Part shown: piece after piece, positions 1-7,619 of the stretch
How positions within the stretch are numbered: position 1 is the stretch's first letter
How the letters are laid out: each line of letters begins with the position of its first letter
Source: a virus
Virus record (IMG/VR): IMGVR_UViG_3300035698_008469
Location: 1 to 24,311 of that record
DNA length: 24,311 nt
Strand: one strand, 5' to 3'
The notes under the pieces: model-generated
What the model was told of the DNA's origin: nothing
Database searches by the model: none
The model's input: the letters and a program-made list of their open reading frames with translations, nothing else
Position numbers and translations under genes: made by a program

Positions 1-732
1 CGATTTACAAAGGATAACATTCACAAAGGCACACGGTATGCAGATTGGACGACCTGGAACATTACCAATAACGGTGAATCAAATGCACTTAAATCATTTC
101 AAGCAGCGGTTGCTAAAAGCATTGATGAGATTGCCATTGTTCCAGGTCTGGGCGACAAGCCTTTGCTATTAAATCAAAAAGGATTTTACGGCAACATGTC
201 AAAGCTGATGTTTCAATTCAAATCATTCATGTTTGCAGCGACCAACAGACTTTTATATTCAGGGCTTCAAAACCTCAACGACATTAATTTATATATGGGT
301 GTTGCTTCAATGACGGGGCTTGGTATGCTGGGTTATATATCATCCGGTGAACTTAGAGGTAATACAGAAGTTGACCTATCAGTTGGCAATCTTTTACGTG
401 AGGGTGTTGACCGAAGTGGAGTGCTTGGAATTGTTGGCGAAGGAATTAACATCGCACAAAAGCTTTTCCAATTAGGTGGCGTATCAAGGTACAAATCACG
501 CGATGCCTTTGGCTCTGTACTTGGCCCAACTGGTGGAAGTGCCTCACAGCTTGTACAGTTGTTCAATAAATTAAATCCCTTGTCCTCAGCAAAAGGCGAG
601 TGGACAACAAAAGATGCTGATGCCGTAATGCGGTTAATGCCCTTGCAAAATTTGTTTTACCTTAACAAAATATCAAGATCTATATCACACAATATTGCAG
701 AAGGACTTGGGGCGACGCCCGTTAATGACTAG
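1..732 (+). CDS. Internal virion protein, C-terminal end (T7 gp16-like), 5' partial
   Basis: The frame is open from the first base to the stop at 732, so this is the last 243 residues of a gene that starts outside the window. In T7-like phages the very large gp16-type internal virion protein is ejected through the cell envelope during infection, and it lies just before the tail fibre gene, as here. The visible part is helical, with a stretch rich in Phe and Met (around MFQFKSFMFAATNRLLY) and a hydrophobic Gly/Met-rich segment after it (GVASMTGLGMLGYI). An internal ATG at 163 exists but has no good ribosome-binding site. The family call rests on position and on the general look of the C-terminus. 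No catalytic transglycosylase domain can be seen because the N-terminal part is missing. Confidence 0.6.
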   Translation, partial: RFTKDNIHKGTRYADWTTWNITNNGESNALKSFQAAVAKSIDEIAIVPGLGDKPLLLNQKGFYGNMSKLMFQFKSFMFAATNRLLYSGLQNLNDINLYMGVASMTGLGMLGYISSGELRGNTEVDLSVGNLLREGVDRSGVLGIVGEGINIAQKLFQLGGVSRYKSRDAFGSVLGPTGGSASQLVQLFNKLNPLSSAKGEWTTKDADAVMRLMPLQNLFYLNKISRSISHNIAEGLGATPVND

Positions 733-743
733 AGGGTAACTAA

Positions 744-2309
744 ATGTCTAACATCAAAATCAATGACGTTTTTCAGCGCGTCCAGTACACAGCAACAGCG
801 GCACAAACTGAGTTTGCGATCCCATTCCCGTTTTTTGATAACGTTTATGTTTACGTCTGGCAAAACGGGTTAATCATAAACCAAGGCGCTGGCGCTGGTG
901 AGTATGGAATCACAGGGGCTGGAACTTCAACGGGCGGTACAATTACGCTTGTGACGGCTGCTACGCTTGACGATATTATTACAATCGAGGGCATTATGCC
1001 CATCGATAGAACGTCCATTTATTCTGCGACAATCTCGAACCTGACTGGCTCAGACCTCAACGGAGATTTTAATCGCGAAGTCGTTATGATGAAGCAAATC
1101 GAGACGACTCAAGCGCTATTACAGTTGTACTATCGACCGTGGGCTTTAGTATCTCAAGACGAAACTGTGACTGTTGATCGATATATTCCGGTTCTTGAGG
1201 CAAATCAAATATGGGCTAAGAATGACAGCAACACTGAAATCATTCCTTATGATGTTCCGGCGGGTGGTGGTTTAGCACCTGCTGATGCGACCTATATTCT
1301 GCAAGTTCCAAATGTTTATTTAGCTAATGCTCAGGCCATGAGTGACTTAGCTTCGGGTGTTGTCGTTAATACAACCACATCCGGCGTGCAACTTACTAGA
1401 ACATTGACTGGAACAATTAGCCAAATAACGGTTGTCAATGGCAATGGTATATCTGGGAATCCGACATTTTTAATTGCTGACAATCCGATTTTGCCAGGCA
1501 TCGAGGCATTTATCCCTCCCAGCGGAACAACGGGGCAGCGTCCAGGTGTGCCTCTTGACGGCATGGTTCGATACAACACGACTTTAAGCAGCCTTGAGGT
1601 TTACGAGTTTAACGCTTGGGATCCACTTTCCGGAGGAATTGTTGATAGTGTTGTTGGTACTACAAACGAAATTGATGTTGATGCGACTGACCCCGCAAAT
1701 CCAATTTTGTCTTTATCTGAATCGCTCGATGTACCTGTAACATTTACAATTCAAAGTACAATCGCGATCGATTCTATCATTGACGATGATTCGATGGTTA
1801 CTGCTTCAGATTCTAATATCTCTACCAGCGAAGCCATAAAAGCTTATGTTGACAATCGAACAGACCTTGCGTTTTTGACCCCCGTTACGGCTGCAAGCAC
1901 GTCAAATTTGACCGGAGCTTATGATAATGGCACGCTAGGTGTCGGGGCAACAATCACAGCAACAGCGGTTGGTGCGTTTTCACTAGACGGTCAAGCAGGG
2001 GTTTTAAATGCTCGCTATTTGATGAAAGACCAGACTAGCACTTTAGAAAACGGCATTTACACTTTAACAGTGGTCGGTGACGGTGCGACTCAAGCTATTT
2101 TGACACGCGCAACAGACTTTGACGAAGCAGCCGAGATTGATGTTGGAGATATTGTTCCAGTCATTAACGGCACAGTTAACTCACAAACAATGTGGGTGCA
2201 AACAGCGGTTGTTAACGCGGTTGGGACTGACGCAATTACGTTTTCCCCGTGGCGTGCAATATCACCATCCGCCGATGCTGGCTTTACCTTCCTCCTTATG
2301 GGCGCTTAA
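744..2309 (+). CDS. Tail fibre protein with T7 gp17-like N-terminal domain
   Basis: 521 residues, against 553 for T7 gp17. Residues 1-150 match the N-terminal tail-attachment domain of T7-type fibres: the start with VFQRVQYTATAAQTEFAIPF, the VYVWQNG segment, the IMPIDRTS segment, and the 'LNGDFNREVVMMKQIETTQ' region that leads to the connector. The middle is rich in Gly, Thr and Asp. Residues about 380-500 resemble a domain common in phage fibres (a TAASTSNLTGAYDNG-like start, then GVGATITATA, ending TFSPW). The C-terminus is short, with no visible chaperone domain or lyase active site. GAGGG precedes the ATG with 8-base spacing, and the gene follows the gp16-like gene by 11 bases. It probably forms the host-recognition trimer or the adaptor for the adhesins encoded downstream. 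Confidence 0.85.
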   Translation: MSNIKINDVFQRVQYTATAAQTEFAIPFPFFDNVYVYVWQNGLIINQGAGAGEYGITGAGTSTGGTITLVTAATLDDIITIEGIMPIDRTSIYSATISNLTGSDLNGDFNREVVMMKQIETTQALLQLYYRPWALVSQDETVTVDRYIPVLEANQIWAKNDSNTEIIPYDVPAGGGLAPADATYILQVPNVYLANAQAMSDLASGVVVNTTTSGVQLTRTLTGTISQITVVNGNGISGNPTFLIADNPILPGIEAFIPPSGTTGQRPGVPLDGMVRYNTTLSSLEVYEFNAWDPLSGGIVDSVVGTTNEIDVDATDPANPILSLSESLDVPVTFTIQSTIAIDSIIDDDSMVTASDSNISTSEAIKAYVDNRTDLAFLTPVTAASTSNLTGAYDNGTLGVGATITATAVGAFSLDGQAGVLNARYLMKDQTSTLENGIYTLTVVGDGATQAILTRATDFDEAAEIDVGDIVPVINGTVNSQTMWVQTAVVNAVGTDAITFSPWRAISPSADAGFTFLLMGA

Positions 2310-2330
2310 TTTATTAACGGAGAGTATTAA

Positions 2331-2654
2331 ATGGCTACAACTTATAAAGTATTGGCTCAGTCAATGCCACTTGCTGCGACTTTGACGGCCGCCTACACGC
2401 CTAGCAGCGCGGCAACGGTCAGCACGCTTGTAGTTTCTAATCAGTCTGCAACGGCTACAAGTTTCCGCATATCTGTTGCGGTTGCTGCTGCCGTGGATTC
2501 GCCAGAGCAATATATTTACTATGATATTGCGATTTCAGGAAACGATACGTTTGCAGCGACAATCGGCTTAACTTTGGCAGCGACTGACCAAATTAGGGTT
2601 TATGCGACATTAGCAACCCTTTCTTTCAACTTTTTCGGCGCAGAAATTAGCTAG
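2331..2654 (+). CDS. Small tail-appendage or structural protein
   Basis: 107 residues, rich in Ala, Thr and Ser, with alternating polar and hydrophobic residues typical of an all-beta structural protein. It has no signal peptide and no catalytic motif. It starts 21 bases after the tail fibre with a good GGAGAG ribosome-binding site. Small proteins of this kind (starting roughly MATTYKVLAQS) are common among phage fibre genes and are thought to decorate or trimerise appendages. The exact role cannot be read from the sequence. Confidence 0.6.
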   Translation: MATTYKVLAQSMPLAATLTAAYTPSSAATVSTLVVSNQSATATSFRISVAVAAAVDSPEQYIYYDIAISGNDTFAATIGLTLAATDQIRVYATLATLSFNFFGAEIS

Positions 2655-2663
2655 GATTAAATA

Positions 2664-2705
2664 ATGGCGACTAAAAAATGGCAGGGCGCTTTGCAGGTCT
2701 TGTGA
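2664..2705 (+). pseudogene. Possible remnant of a structural gene start (13 codons)
   Basis: A good ribosome-binding site (AGGA) precedes an ATG that opens MATKKWQGALQVL and then stops. From memory, the opening 'MA.KKWQGA' resembles the first residues of phage appendage proteins that continue with a 'QV' repeat. Here TGA comes at codon 14 and AT-rich DNA follows. I read it as the truncated 5' end of a lost gene. A short real peptide or a chance ORF is also possible. Confidence 0.35.
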
Positions 2706-2771
2706 TAAATTAATTAATTATTGTTTCTTTCGGGAAAATAACCTAAGAAAAAACGACACGGAGATATCCTA

Positions 2772-3377
2772 ATGACGCAAGGATTTGTAAACGATAATTC
2801 AATACCATTGCCCGTTTCCGTTCTAAACGGCGGAACTGGTGTTACAACATCAACTGGCACAGGAAGTGTGGTTTTAAATAACTCGCCAACTTTTGTCACG
2901 CCTGATATTGCTGCCGCTCTTGCTGATAGCATCCAGTTTAATGACTATGCTACGGGTGGCATTTTAGGAACGACAACAAATAATGATGCGGCGGCAGGGT
3001 ATGTGGGAGAGGTTATATCATCATCTGTTTTGTCTTCCGTAGCAGTTACGCCTTTAAACGGTGTGGCAAAAAACATTACATCAATATCTGTTACCGCTGG
3101 GATTTGGGTTATTTCGGGCAATATATTCACATCCTTTTCAACCTCTGGAATTTATAGTGCAGGATGGATTAGCAGCACATCTGCTACAGCGCCAGATAAT
3201 TCAATAGTTAGTCGGTTTTATGCCAATACAGTCCCGTTAGTCAACCTTGGTTACGCTATTATGAATACGCCGTTATCTTTAACCGGAACAACCACATATT
3301 ATTTAACGGTTATAAATGGTTTTGGTAGCGGAACATCTGCATCGAGTGGCTATATATCAGCAAGGAGAATACGTTAA
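2772..3377 (+). CDS. Adhesin-like tail protein
   Basis: 201 residues. The N-terminus carries the 'LNGGTGVTTSTGTGSVVL' and 'NSPTFVTP' motifs that recur in phage tail fibres and tail spikes just before the receptor-binding part. The rest is low in charge, Ser/Thr/Gly-rich and probably beta-structured (jelly-roll-like); it ends in ISARRIR. GGAG lies 8 bases before the ATG. A 66-base AT-rich gap precedes the gene, wider than the other gaps in this cluster. The gene overlaps the next one by one base. It likely contributes to receptor binding, perhaps as a separate small fibre on the gp17-like adaptor. The receptor cannot be predicted. Confidence 0.7.
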   Translation: MTQGFVNDNSIPLPVSVLNGGTGVTTSTGTGSVVLNNSPTFVTPDIAAALADSIQFNDYATGGILGTTTNNDAAAGYVGEVISSSVLSSVAVTPLNGVAKNITSISVTAGIWVISGNIFTSFSTSGIYSAGWISSTSATAPDNSIVSRFYANTVPLVNLGYAIMNTPLSLTGTTTYYLTVINGFGSGTSASSGYISARRIR

Positions 3378-3838
3378 TGATTAAAATGAATATAGTTGAT
3401 GTAATCAATGCGCAGTGGCCAAACGCTATTAAAGATAATTTAGTTTCTTTGGGTGTCGACTCAGATGATGGTCCAATTTTAATTAAAAGATGGGATATTG
3501 CAGGCGACCAAAGACCGACAGAAAAAGAACTACTTGATTTGATACCAGCTCTTGAAGCCAAATTTAAAAGCGATAAACTTACAAGGGAAGGCTCAGCTTT
3601 GCTAAGCGAACACATAAATAAAGTCGCTAAGTCTAAAGATTATGAGTCCGCCTTATCTTGTGTTTCTTATCGACACAGTTTAAATGCTGAGTGGGCGCTA
3701 GATGCTGCGACTTTCAGCGAATGGCGCGATGCATGCTGGGCTTATGCGATAGATATGCAAAGCAAGGTTAATCGAGGTGAAGTTGCTTTTGAATCGTTTG
3801 ATTCTTTTATCGCAGGAATTCCGACAATCAATTGGTAA
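3377..3838 (+). CDS. Probable tail-fibre assembly or accessory protein
   Basis: 153 residues, soluble and charged, without membrane segments. The central 'ERGSALLSEHINK'-like helix and the C-terminal 'FSEWRDACWAYAIDMQ' segment resemble proteins that sit directly after fibre genes and are annotated as fibre assembly or hypothetical tail proteins. AAGGAG precedes the ATG at 3377; an alternative ATG lies 12 bases further on. The stop/start overlap with the adhesin gene suggests coupled translation, which fits a dedicated chaperone. Function is inferred from position and general resemblance only. Confidence 0.5.
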   Translation: MIKMNIVDVINAQWPNAIKDNLVSLGVDSDDGPILIKRWDIAGDQRPTEKELLDLIPALEAKFKSDKLTREGSALLSEHINKVAKSKDYESALSCVSYRHSLNAEWALDAATFSEWRDACWAYAIDMQSKVNRGEVAFESFDSFIAGIPTINW

Positions 3839-3851
3839 TAAGGACACAGCA

Positions 3852-3989
3852 ATGAAATTTGAAATAGAAGAACTAATGAAAGTTCGCGAGCAATTCTTAG
3901 AAAAGCGCGGCAATGCCGAAAAAGTTTTTCATCAACTTCCAGGAGCGATTGATTTGATATCGCTGCAAATTAATCAGAAGCAGAAATAG
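3852..3989 (+). CDS. Small helical protein of unknown function
   Basis: 45 residues, starting MKFEIEELMKVREQ, with a good AAGGA-type site 13 bases after the previous stop. It is highly charged and helix-forming, with no cysteine and no membrane segment. The open frame extends upstream inside the previous gene, but only this start has a ribosome-binding site. No family recognised. It may be a partner of the fibre assembly protein before it. Confidence 0.5.
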   Translation: MKFEIEELMKVREQFLEKRGNAEKVFHQLPGAIDLISLQINQKQK

Positions 3990-4030
3990 ATCAATACCGA
4001 AACAGCTAATCAACAAAAATTAGGTGATGT

Positions 4031-4291
4031 ATGAATTTTAGCATAGCGCTGGAGCAAATAAAGACAGGAAAATCATTGAAGCGTTCAGGGTGGAATGGAA
4101 AAAACCAGTTTGTTTTTCTAGTTCCAGGTTGGGAATTCAACGTGAACCGCGCTCCATTACTTGGCATATTCCTCGATGGGGATGATATTATCTGTCGACC
4201 GCATATTGATATGAAGTATCAAGATGGTCCTGTTGGCGTTTGGTCGCCAAGCATGGATGATTTGATGGCGGATGACTGGGAGATAAAATAA
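4031..4291 (+). CDS. DUF2829 / Tad2-family protein, candidate anti-Thoeris factor
   Basis: 86 residues, full length for the DUF2829 family (Pfam PF11195, now linked to Thoeris anti-defence 2). Family hallmarks are visible: an N-terminal helix ending in KSLKRSGWNGK (residues 15-24), a beta segment with FVFLVPG, then RPHIDMKYQDG (57-66) and the closing W-SPS-DDLMADDW block (71-83). Characterised Tad2 proteins bind and sequester the cyclic ADP-ribose signal made by the Thoeris TIR enzyme, so the effector is not switched on. Many DUF2829 members are untested, so this exact protein may bind another nucleotide or none. It has an AGGTG ribosome-binding site and sits alone between fibre and lysis genes, a common place for accessory genes in phages. 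Confidence 0.75.
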   Translation: MNFSIALEQIKTGKSLKRSGWNGKNQFVFLVPGWEFNVNRAPLLGIFLDGDDIICRPHIDMKYQDGPVGVWSPSMDDLMADDWEIK

Positions 4292-4394
4292 CAAGTTGAT
4301 TAAATAGCCTTTGGTGGTAAAGTTGGGTTGTGAGCGCGTTTGTTTTTTATCTCCATTCCATTTTTCACATGCGCGCCCACGATTCGGAGAACCT

Positions 4395-4574
4395 ATGAAA
4401 AATAAAGGCTTTGTTTTAATCCCCATAATTATTATTGCTGTTTGTGTTTTTGCAGGACTCGCAGCGATTATTGTCACTAAAAAAAACGACTCACCAATTG
4501 AGCAAACAGCCGAGGCTATTTTGCGCACTCAGGGGATTGATATTGATTTATCCCCAGATGATGAGTGCGGATGA
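4395..4574 (+). CDS. Small single-span membrane protein of the lysis region
   Basis: 59 residues: a short basic N-terminus (MKNKGF), one hydrophobic span at about residues 6-27 (VLIPIIIIAVCVFAGLAAIIV), KK after it, then an acidic tail with 'IEQTAEAILRTQGIDIDLSPDDE'. This tail pattern (EQ.AE.I...GIDIDL.P) is found in small phage membrane proteins next to endolysins. CGGAGA precedes the ATG. The frame stays open upstream, but those starts lack a site. It overlaps the endolysin start by 4 bases (ATGA), suggesting coupled translation. It might be a holin- or spanin-like helper. It lacks the two-gene Rz/Rz1 layout and a lipobox. Confidence 0.6.
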   Translation: MKNKGFVLIPIIIIAVCVFAGLAAIIVTKKNDSPIEQTAEAILRTQGIDIDLSPDDECG

Positions 4575-4969
4575 TGAAGGAAATTGATTTTAACGACTAT
4601 CCGAATTTTACGCGCGATGAGTTGAAGTGCAAATATACTGATGAATGCGAAATGCACCCCCTGACTATGTCAGTTTTGCAGGGGTTGCGGTACGGAATTG
4701 CGAAGCCTATTTTTATATCAAGTGGCTATCGCTCTGTTAAGCATCCGGTGGAAGCTGATAAAGACAAGCCAGGCGAGCACACGATGGGCATGGCGGTCGA
4801 TATAATTTGCTCTGGCTCAACTGCAATTGAGTTGATTAATTTGGCTTGTGAGCTAGGAATAAGGCGAATTGGAGTACACCAAAAAGGAAGCCCCGACGGC
4901 CGATTTATTCACATCGGAGTAGCTGATAAATTCGACTTGAGTTTTCCGGTAGCGATATGGACGTATTGA
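4571..4969 (+). CDS. Endolysin, M15-family zinc peptidase
   Basis: 132 residues from the ATG at 4571; a GTG six bases upstream is an alternative start. It shows the peptidase M15A layout: SGYRS (51-55), the zinc motif with H70 and D77 (GEHTMGMAVD), and the third ligand H114 in RFIHIGV, ending near WTY. The length equals that of single-domain M15 endolysins. These enzymes cut peptide bonds in the peptidoglycan stem at the end of infection. No signal peptide or cell-wall binding domain is present, so export probably needs a holin, which is not obvious here. The gene overlaps the small membrane protein before it and RusA after it. Confidence 0.85.
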   Translation: MMKEIDFNDYPNFTRDELKCKYTDECEMHPLTMSVLQGLRYGIAKPIFISSGYRSVKHPVEADKDKPGEHTMGMAVDIICSGSTAIELINLACELGIRRIGVHQKGSPDGRFIHIGVADKFDLSFPVAIWTY

Positions 4970-5313
4970 CTTTAAATCTTCCATACCCACCGAGCATTAA
5001 TCACTACTATAAACGGATTCTTCATGGAGTTGTTTTAGGGCCAAAAGGCCGCAAATACCGTGATGATATTATTTTACTTTGTCATAAGCACAAAGGGCGA
5101 TTTAATAAGGATATGCGCCTTGATGTGACGATCAATGCTTTTCCGCCTGACAGGCGCACGAGAGACCTAGACAATATCGTCAAAGCATGTCTTGACTCGC
5201 TTGAACACGCCGGAGTCTTTCCGAATGATAGTCAAATCGATCGATTAACAATCGTTAGGGGTGAGGTTGTGAAAGATGCGTATATAACAGTATCGATACA
5301 AGAATGCTCTTAA
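4957..5313 (+). CDS. rusA: RusA-type Holliday junction resolvase
   Basis: 118 residues, against 120 for Escherichia coli RusA. The catalytic aspartates D70, D72 and D91 and the essential lysine K76 fall at the same numbers as in E. coli RusA, inside PPDRRTRDLDNIVKACLD and GVFPNDSQID. The N-terminal LPYPPSINHYY is also typical. The dimer cuts four-way DNA junctions symmetrically. The gene overlaps both the endolysin gene (13 bases) and the large terminase gene (10 bases), so it is translated in the late packaging-lysis group rather than with the recombinase genes at 10810-12589. That suggests it resolves branched concatemers before or during packaging. Confidence 0.93.
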   Translation: MDVLTLNLPYPPSINHYYKRILHGVVLGPKGRKYRDDIILLCHKHKGRFNKDMRLDVTINAFPPDRRTRDLDNIVKACLDSLEHAGVFPNDSQIDRLTIVRGEVVKDAYITVSIQECS

Positions 5314-6659
5314 AACAAATTGATTTTTTTCAAGATATTTTCAACGCGTACCCCCATCAAAAAGAGTGGATGCTGGCCTTTTTTTCTGGCGAGTATGATT
5401 TTTTTATGGATAACGTTCATCGGCGAGGCGGTAAAGATGCGACTTTCTTTGCGACCGCGTGGCTTTTTTCGTCTATGGTGCGCGGCAATTATATCTATAC
5501 TCTTCCGAAGATAGCTCAAGCAAAAAACGTGATTTGGGAAGGTACAGACTTGGACGGTCGGCGGTGGGTTGATTTGATTCCAAGGCACTTATTATCTCGA
5601 CCCCCGAATCTTTCAGAGCGCAAAATATACTTTACATCCGGCTCGATGCTGCATATTACTGGGGCTGATAGTATATTGGGCGCGCATTTAGGCTCAAACT
5701 TGCGTGGCATATTCATGTCAGAATTTCAGCGCACAGCGCCGAATATATGGGATTATCTGCGTCCGATTATTCGCAGAAGCAAGGGTTTTGCGGCGTTTAA
5801 CTACACGTCATTCGGTCAGTGCTACGCGCACAATCTACGAGTCGCAAACAAAGATAATCCGAAATGGTTCACTCGCAAGCTGACTGTTGAACAAACTCGC
5901 GACAATGATGGAAATCACATCTTTTCGCCTGAGCAAGTCGAGGAAGAGCGGCGCAGCGGCATGGACGAGGATTTAATACAACAAGAGTACTATTGCGATG
6001 ACAGCGTTGCCGTCAAAGGAACGTACTTTGCAGAAGCTATGGCGCTTGCTGCGAAGGAAGGACGAATCGTTGAAGCGATGGAAATATTGCCAGGAAAGCC
6101 GGTTCACTCATCTTGGGATATCGGAAGCCGTGACACTAATTCAATTTGGTTCTTTCAGGTCGTTGGGGTTGGCGAGTCGCAAGAGTTTCGATACTTTTAT
6201 CAGCACGATGAGAATTACAAAGACATTGATTATTATCTCGCGTTGCTTGCAAAGATTCAAAGTCAGTACGGGTTTAGTCGTTACGGTCATCACTTCATGC
6301 CGCACGACATAGCGCAGACTGAGTGGACAACGGCAAAAACAAGGCTTGTGCGGCTGATGGAAAAAGGGCTTAAGGTTTCTTTGGTTCCGCGCCTTAAGGT
6401 CGTGGAGCGCGTCCAAGTAGCTCGCAGCAACTTAAAGCGGTGCTGGTTTCACAAAACCGGCTGCAAAAACGGTATTTTAGCGCTTGAAGCAAGTCGTGCT
6501 AAATACGATGAAAAGCTTAAGGCGCTTGGAACGGACGAGGTGCATGACTGGGCGTCGCATCCCAGCGCCGCGTTTCAGTACGGCCACGTGGGTTGGTTGG
6601 ACAGCTACAATCGGGCGCAGCTAGAACAGCAAAAGAGTTATGCCAGCTATAGACCTTAA
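5304..6659 (+). CDS. terL: Terminase large subunit
   Basis: 451 residues, normal length for the DNA-packaging motor. The ATPase part has a Walker A-like loop HRRGGKD (39-45) and a Walker B strand RGIFMSEF with E140. A coupling-type segment YTSFG lies near 167-171. The RNase H-like nuclease part shows candidate metal-binding aspartates D272 (SSWDIGS), D335 (MPHDIAQ) and D415 (EVHDWASH). It cuts concatemeric DNA and drives it through the portal into the prohead. The gene starts inside the end of rusA, and its stop shares bases with the stop of the oppositely directed gene 6656-7255. Confidence 0.93.
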   Translation: MLLKQIDFFQDIFNAYPHQKEWMLAFFSGEYDFFMDNVHRRGGKDATFFATAWLFSSMVRGNYIYTLPKIAQAKNVIWEGTDLDGRRWVDLIPRHLLSRPPNLSERKIYFTSGSMLHITGADSILGAHLGSNLRGIFMSEFQRTAPNIWDYLRPIIRRSKGFAAFNYTSFGQCYAHNLRVANKDNPKWFTRKLTVEQTRDNDGNHIFSPEQVEEERRSGMDEDLIQQEYYCDDSVAVKGTYFAEAMALAAKEGRIVEAMEILPGKPVHSSWDIGSRDTNSIWFFQVVGVGESQEFRYFYQHDENYKDIDYYLALLAKIQSQYGFSRYGHHFMPHDIAQTEWTTAKTRLVRLMEKGLKVSLVPRLKVVERVQVARSNLKRCWFHKTGCKNGILALEASRAKYDEKLKALGTDEVHDWASHPSAAFQYGHVGWLDSYNRAQLEQQKSYASYRP

Positions 6660-7255
6660 ACCTCTTTGAATCCGTCTTCGGTAACGCCAATCCTCTGCGC
6701 TTCTTCAACTGCTTTCAGTCGGTCTTCTGTCTCTACAGACTGTTTAACTTTCAAGCTTACATCAATTAAACCGCCAAGCTTGCTGGCTTCATCGGGTGTT
6801 AACTCACCTTCATCAACGGCACGCATCAAGCATTTGAGCATCTCTTTTTCATCTTTAGACTTGCCAAGGCCGCGCACTTTGACGCGCCGTTTGTCGGGAA
6901 TGTTAAATCGAGCGCTATACATGCGATTAAATAGGGCGTGATTAAGGCCGCTCATGCGCTTGTTTTCTAAGTCTATCTCTTGCTCAAGGTGCGAGTCTCT
7001 TAATTGGTCGTAGTAAGCTCTCGCGCAGTCGTGGGCAGCGTAGCAAGCGCGGTCAAATAGTTTGTGCCGTTTGCGCCATTTCTCAAAAGTGTCGTTACAT
7101 ATCGTGTGCCGTGCGCAGAACTGCGAGCGCGTCTTGCCTTCTGAAAACATATTGATTATTTCAAGGCACATCGAATCACGGTACTTGCTGCCCCATGGGT
7201 TAGTTGGATCGCTCAAATCTGGTACTTTATTGACCACCGTTTCTGCCCCCTCCAT
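6656..7255 (-). CDS. Probable terminase small subunit (DNA-binding)
   Basis: 199 residues with an N-terminal helix-turn-helix at about 30-66 (FSEGKTRSQFCARHTICNDTFEKWRKRH), followed by 'FDRACYAAHDCARAYYDQLRD'. This arrangement is typical of small terminases and related packaging proteins, in which the helix-turn-helix recognises pac or cos DNA. The C-terminal half is helical and charged. Position beside the large subunit supports the call, but it points the opposite way, which is unusual. The ATG at 7255 has a poor ribosome-binding site; a GTG at 7237, eight bases after GGAGGGGG, may be the true start. A DNA-binding regulator is the main alternative. Confidence 0.65.
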   Translation of the reverse strand: MEGAETVVNKVPDLSDPTNPWGSKYRDSMCLEIINMFSEGKTRSQFCARHTICNDTFEKWRKRHKLFDRACYAAHDCARAYYDQLRDSHLEQEIDLENKRMSGLNHALFNRMYSARFNIPDKRRVKVRGLGKSKDEKEMLKCLMRAVDEGELTPDEASKLGGLIDVSLKVKQSVETEDRLKAVEEAQRIGVTEDGFKEV

Positions 7256-7275
7256 TATTTTTTTATCTCAAACGC

Positions 7276-7307
7276 TTGCATTATATCTCAAGTTGTTGCA
7301 CTATAAC
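7276..7307. promoter_or_regulatory. Divergent promoter region with a 20-base-spaced direct repeat
   Basis: Between the small terminase (leftward) and the small-gene group (rightward) the motif TTGCA-N-TATA occurs twice, at 7276-7285 and 7296-7305, exactly 20 bases apart (about two helical turns). A TATAAC box at 7302-7307 fits a rightward -10. A TATAAT box on the minus strand at 7280-7285 fits a leftward -10. No good -35 is present for either at 16-18 bases, so activation by a bound protein is possible. Confidence 0.45.
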
Positions 7308-7333
7308 CCCACACGAACAAAGAGAGGTTAAAC

Positions 7334-7579
7334 ATGAATGTGCAATATAAATCTGAGCCATTAACTAAGTATACAGGAGGTTACAGCTATAAGACCAGAT
7401 TCGTTCCGCTCACAAGCGAATGGGTCTATGCGATAAGTTTTGACGGGGAAGATAATATAATTGAATCAAGTGCATTTATTGAATCCGAAATCGAGGCGAT
7501 AATTTATGCAAAAAGGACGATCGAGCAATTGGTTATCGAAAAAACCTTAAATGATGGGATGGAGTTTATTCATCCGTAA
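7334..7579 (+). CDS. Unknown early protein, 81 residues
   Basis: First gene of the rightward small-gene group, with a GAGAGG site before the ATG. Soluble, with a beta-rich first half (aromatic, YTGGYSYKTRFVPL) and a helical, acidic second half (FIESEIEAIIYAKRTIEQLV). No recognised family, no cysteines, no membrane segment. Its place directly behind a promoter region suggests early expression. Confidence 0.65.
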   Translation: MNVQYKSEPLTKYTGGYSYKTRFVPLTSEWVYAISFDGEDNIIESSAFIESEIEAIIYAKRTIEQLVIEKTLNDGMEFIHP

Positions 7580-7619
7580 AACATTTACGCTTAAGCGGTC
7601 TAAATAAGGAGAGAAAAAA

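Noticed and set aside
4330-4383. GTGAGCGCG / CGCGCCCAC pairing before the small membrane protein
   Set aside because: One mismatch and a loop of over 30 bases; too weak to call a terminator, despite a T-run in the loop.
4157-4528. Leftward 123-residue frame across the Tad2-like gene and lysis leader
   Set aside because: Runs antisense through two well-supported genes and lacks a start signal.
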